A stretch of DNA of 64,000 nt from Fen-1258 sp964449775 (GTDB lineage: Bacteria > Bacteroidota > Ignavibacteria > Ignavibacteriales > Melioribacteraceae), in the NCBI GenBank assembly GCA_964449775.1, contig CAYVBQ010000011.1, positions 1-64,000 on the forward strand, read 5' to 3'. The translations under genes were made by a program, and so were the position numbers. The notes under the pieces were generated by a model. That model saw only the letters and a list, made by a program, of their open reading frames with translations. It made no database searches and was not told where the DNA came from. Below, in pieces: positions 61,992 through 64,000 of the stretch (positions are counted from its first letter, which is position 1; each line of letters opens with the position of its first letter).

Positions 61992-62555
61992 TGGTTCATC
62001 ATAATAATGCGTACTTCATGAATTAACCCCACGATTTATCGTGGGGTAACAGTCTAATTGGATAAGGGCTTTAGCCATGATGATTAAACCCGAACTTTAT
62101 TGAGCATAGATTCGCTGACCGATACCGCAAAATATTCATCTGCCCATTCCAATTTTGGTTTTAGCAACGAATTCTTATTTGCCCAATATGCTGCTTCTCC
62201 TTTTATCATCTGCATAACTTTTGCGATTGTCATATCTGCATTTAATGCTAACAAGCAGTGTATGTGATCCAAATCTCCATTAATAAAATCAATATAAATC
62301 TGCTTCTCTTTTGCGTTCTCACGGACATGCTGAAAAAGTTGTTGTCTAACATCTTTAGTAAGAACGCGCTCATGGCTCTTAGTGCCCCAAACTGCATGGA
62401 CCCATATTTTAACGTGTGACATAATTCCAGTTGATACAGGGCTAAAGCCCGGTGTTGTTTTTAGTATTACTCTCCCCACGCTGAAGCGTGGGGTTTATGC
62501 ATAAAAATATCTGCTTGGTATCCATGATAAAGGTACGCTTCTTTATGATGAACCA
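61992..62555. mobile_element. REP/RAYT-type element in the cox cluster
   Basis: Outer ends TGGTTCATCATAATAATGCG and, on the complement, TGGTTCATCATAAAGAAGCG continue matching imperfectly for about 33 bases. Within them are palindromes CCCCACGATTTATCGTGGGG (62027-62046), CCCCACGCTGAAGCGTGGGG (62474-62493), GGGCTTTAGCC (62066-62076) and GGGCTAAAGCCC (62439-62450) on the two sides of a transposase remnant. It separates coxB and ctaB. Confidence 0.7.
62084..62422 (-). pseudogene. truncated REP-associated/IS200-like Y1 transposase
   Basis: 112 residues from ATG 62422 (MSHVKIWVHAVWGTKSHE). HUH motif is intact (GDLDHIHCLLAL), and IKGEAAYWANK and FAVSVSES follow. The frame stops after MLNKVRV, exactly where the family continues with the catalytic Tyr (VReYIxNQxxHH), so the enzyme is inactive. 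Its stop lies inside a palindromic flank. Confidence 0.88.
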
Positions 62556-62571
62556 TTTTAATGAAGAAACA

Positions 62572-63189
62572 TTATTTTACCGGTTGCCAATTGCCACCGT
62601 ACCACGTTGTGAATTCGTTATCATGTAAAACTTTCACTTCAGTATACATAGCCGAATGATTCAATCCGCAATACTCAGCGCATGCAACATCATATGAGCC
62701 GATTTGTTTTGGCGTAAAGTACAGATGATTTGTCTTACCGTGAATAATATCTTCCTTAATTCTAAACGCCGGAATATAGAAAGCGTGGTTAACATCAACC
62801 GACTGCATTTCCAGATCTATTCCGGTGTTCACTGGAACATAGAGAGTATCAGTCTTTTTCCCGTTCGGATATTCAAAACTAAATTGCCACATACGCGCTG
62901 TAACTTTTACAATTAACGGATTATCCGGTATTTCTCTTGTTTCTCTAAAACTTGCGTAGCCGAAATAAAACATCGGGAGAACGAGTAATGCTGGGATAAC
63001 AATCCATATTACTTCAAGAAGAACATTACCATGGATATCAACCGGTTCATGACCCTTCTTTCTATGATATTTGAAAACAAAATAGATCATTGTCGCCGTA
63101 ATTCCGAGAAGAAGCACTACGGAAATTGCGACAATATATAACATCACAAAATCAACCGACTCAGCATGAGTTGTTGGAGATATACCCAT
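62572..63189 (-). CDS. coxB: cytochrome c oxidase subunit II
   Basis: 205 residues. Two N-terminal helices (about 15-40 and 60-80), then the cupredoxin domain with the CuA set: His in DVNHAFYIPAFRIKEDIIHG and CAEYCGLNHSAM. No fused cytochrome domain. Stop precedes the REP element by 17 bases. Confidence 0.96.
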   Translation of the reverse strand: MGISPTTHAESVDFVMLYIVAISVVLLLGITATMIYFVFKYHRKKGHEPVDIHGNVLLEVIWIVIPALLVLPMFYFGYASFRETREIPDNPLIVKVTARMWQFSFEYPNGKKTDTLYVPVNTGIDLEMQSVDVNHAFYIPAFRIKEDIIHGKTNHLYFTPKQIGSYDVACAEYCGLNHSAMYTEVKVLHDNEFTTWYGGNWQPVK

Positions 63190-63198
63190 TTCAAATCC

Positions 63199-63483
63199 TC
63201 AACGATAAAGAAAATCAAAAAATGTTAAGAGAAATATTATCAGTAATGTAGCACCGCTTATTCCAAGAAATGTCTTGAAGATCGGTTCATCAAATTTAAT
63301 ATGCATAAAAATATTTATTACCAGCGCAGATTTTATTGCTGCGATTGTTAATGCAATAAAGAGAGTATACCTACCGAGACTTACTCCTGCAATTGTAACT
63401 GTAATTGTGGTAAACGCAAGAAGAGCCAGCCATACTAAAATGTATGTTCCATAACCAATGTGATGTTTACCGTTTCCGCTCAT
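63199..63483 (-). CDS. cytochrome c oxidase subunit IV-type protein
   Basis: 94 residues with three helices: YILVWLALLAFTTITVTIAG, FIALTIAAIKSALVINIFMHIKFD (family signature) and the C-terminal helix. Small accessory subunit of bacterial oxidases. 10-base gaps to coxC and coxB. Confidence 0.92.
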   Translation of the reverse strand: MSGNGKHHIGYGTYILVWLALLAFTTITVTIAGVSLGRYTLFIALTIAAIKSALVINIFMHIKFDEPIFKTFLGISGATLLIIFLLTFFDFLYR

Positions 63484-63493
63484 GAAAATTTCC

Positions 63494-64000
63494 TTACTGA
63501 ATTAAATAGAATAGTGGGAATAAGAAAATCCAAATTAAATCTACAAGGTGCCAATACAAACCGGAGTTCTCCAGCATAACATAATTATCAGAAGTTACTT
63601 TACCTTTATGAATGAAGACAATCATATAAGCGATGACAATCATTCCGATCAAAACGTGAAGACCATGCAGACCAGTCATTATATAATACAAACCAAAGAA
63701 AAGAATTTGTCCGTTCGGTTTAGCCAGAAGTTCCGGCGATCCGGGATAAATACCGTGAGACATTTTTGTTGACCATTCAAAATATTTGTTAACCATGAAC
63801 ATCAACGCAAAGAAAAGTGTGACATAGAGAAAAATCAGAGAAAGAAATTTATTCCCTTTCTGCAGTGCCGCAATTGAAACTGCAACGGTTAGACTGCTCG
63901 TAAGAAGAATTATTGTGTTCAGAGTTCCTATTCCGGTGTTGAGTTCCATTCCGGCAATATGAAATTGATCGGGATACTGATAGCGATAAACGGCATATAC
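63494..64000 (-). CDS. coxC: cytochrome c oxidase subunit III (5' end beyond window)
   Basis: Open to the window edge: the frame continues 17 codons past the first internal ATG (63949), reading VYAVYRYQYPDQF, so the start is outside. LNTIILLTSSLTVA, YFEWSTKM, ILFFGLYYIMTGLHGLHVLIGM and the final LYWHLVDLIWIFLFPLFYL are classic subunit III. subunit I should lie further upstream. Confidence 0.95.
   Translation of the reverse strand, partial: VYAVYRYQYPDQFHIAGMELNTGIGTLNTIILLTSSLTVAVSIAALQKGNKFLSLIFLYVTLFFALMFMVNKYFEWSTKMSHGIYPGSPELLAKPNGQILFFGLYYIMTGLHGLHVLIGMIVIAYMIVFIHKGKVTSDNYVMLENSGLYWHLVDLIWIFLFPLFYLIQ

Overview
This is a 64 kb stretch of an AT-rich (roughly one-third GC by eye) bacterial chromosome. 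The gene content points to the Bacteroidota/Chlorobiota side of the tree, most likely an Ignavibacteria-like organism. The signs are many SPII lipoproteins, a BNR-repeat secreted protein, FadL and Wzi-type outer-membrane barrels, MutS2, a methylmalonyl-CoA mutase large chain, UDP-glucuronate decarboxylase beside a Wzz/tyrosine-kinase fusion, and an aa3-type oxidase cluster. The taxonomic call is inference. I saw no rRNA or tRNA gene and no CRISPR array.

Layout. 0-5.6 kb: BNR-repeat lipoprotein, then groES-groEL behind a sigma70-like promoter with a perfect CIRCE operator. 5.6-15 kb: surface polysaccharide genes (UXS, BY-kinase, SLBB protein, GT2, Wzi-like barrel) interrupted by a broken copy of the ftsX 3' end. 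15-18.6 kb: ftsX, two lipoproteins, a methyltransferase, recR and ybaB in a tight minus-strand operon. 18.8-26.2 kb: a plus-strand run of psd, pssA, purS, purQ, tatA, gatA, a DUF4258/DUF2283 pair, sucD, ndk and a lipoprotein. 26.3-38 kb: minus-strand housekeeping genes (nfeD-like protease, speB-type ureohydrolase, yajC, tgt, CorC-like protein, UbiA-family transferase, mutase, mutL, folA). 38-40.1 kb: a cassette-like accessory island with attC-like repeats separating a Phd/ParE pair, a frameshifted nuclease-like gene and a Cys-rich small gene. 40.2-54.5 kb: acpS, ggt, mlaD-like, CorC-like, ssb, SPOR, fadL, biotin carboxylase plus biotin carrier, mutS2, cvpA, yqeY, dtd, prmC. 54.6-59.6 kb: a second accessory island with a 1072-residue protein whose N-terminus looks like a PD-(D/E)XK nuclease, a HepT/MntA toxin-antitoxin pair and several repeats. 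59.7-64 kb: cytochrome oxidase genes (coxC partial, coxD, coxB, ctaB, membrane cytochrome c) with a decayed REP-type transposase inserted.

Functional links. sucD, the mutase and the biotin carboxylase/carrier pair fit propionyl-CoA to succinyl-CoA interconversion. psd and pssA make phosphatidylethanolamine. purS and purQ are two of the three FGAM synthase subunits. ctaB and coxB-D build a haem-copper oxidase.

The most unusual content is mobile or repetitive: (i) three 97-98 bp inverted-repeat elements, each with a 4-bp target duplication, one of which entered a lipoprotein signal peptide in frame; (ii) elements bounded by TTACGCA-type ends with 7-bp duplications, one of them inside the ftsX fragment; (iii) a GIY-YIG nuclease gene carried between long inverted repeats with smaller gene-less relatives; (iv) attC-like sites beside small accessory genes, with no integrase in the window; (v) the large nuclease-like candidate defence gene.
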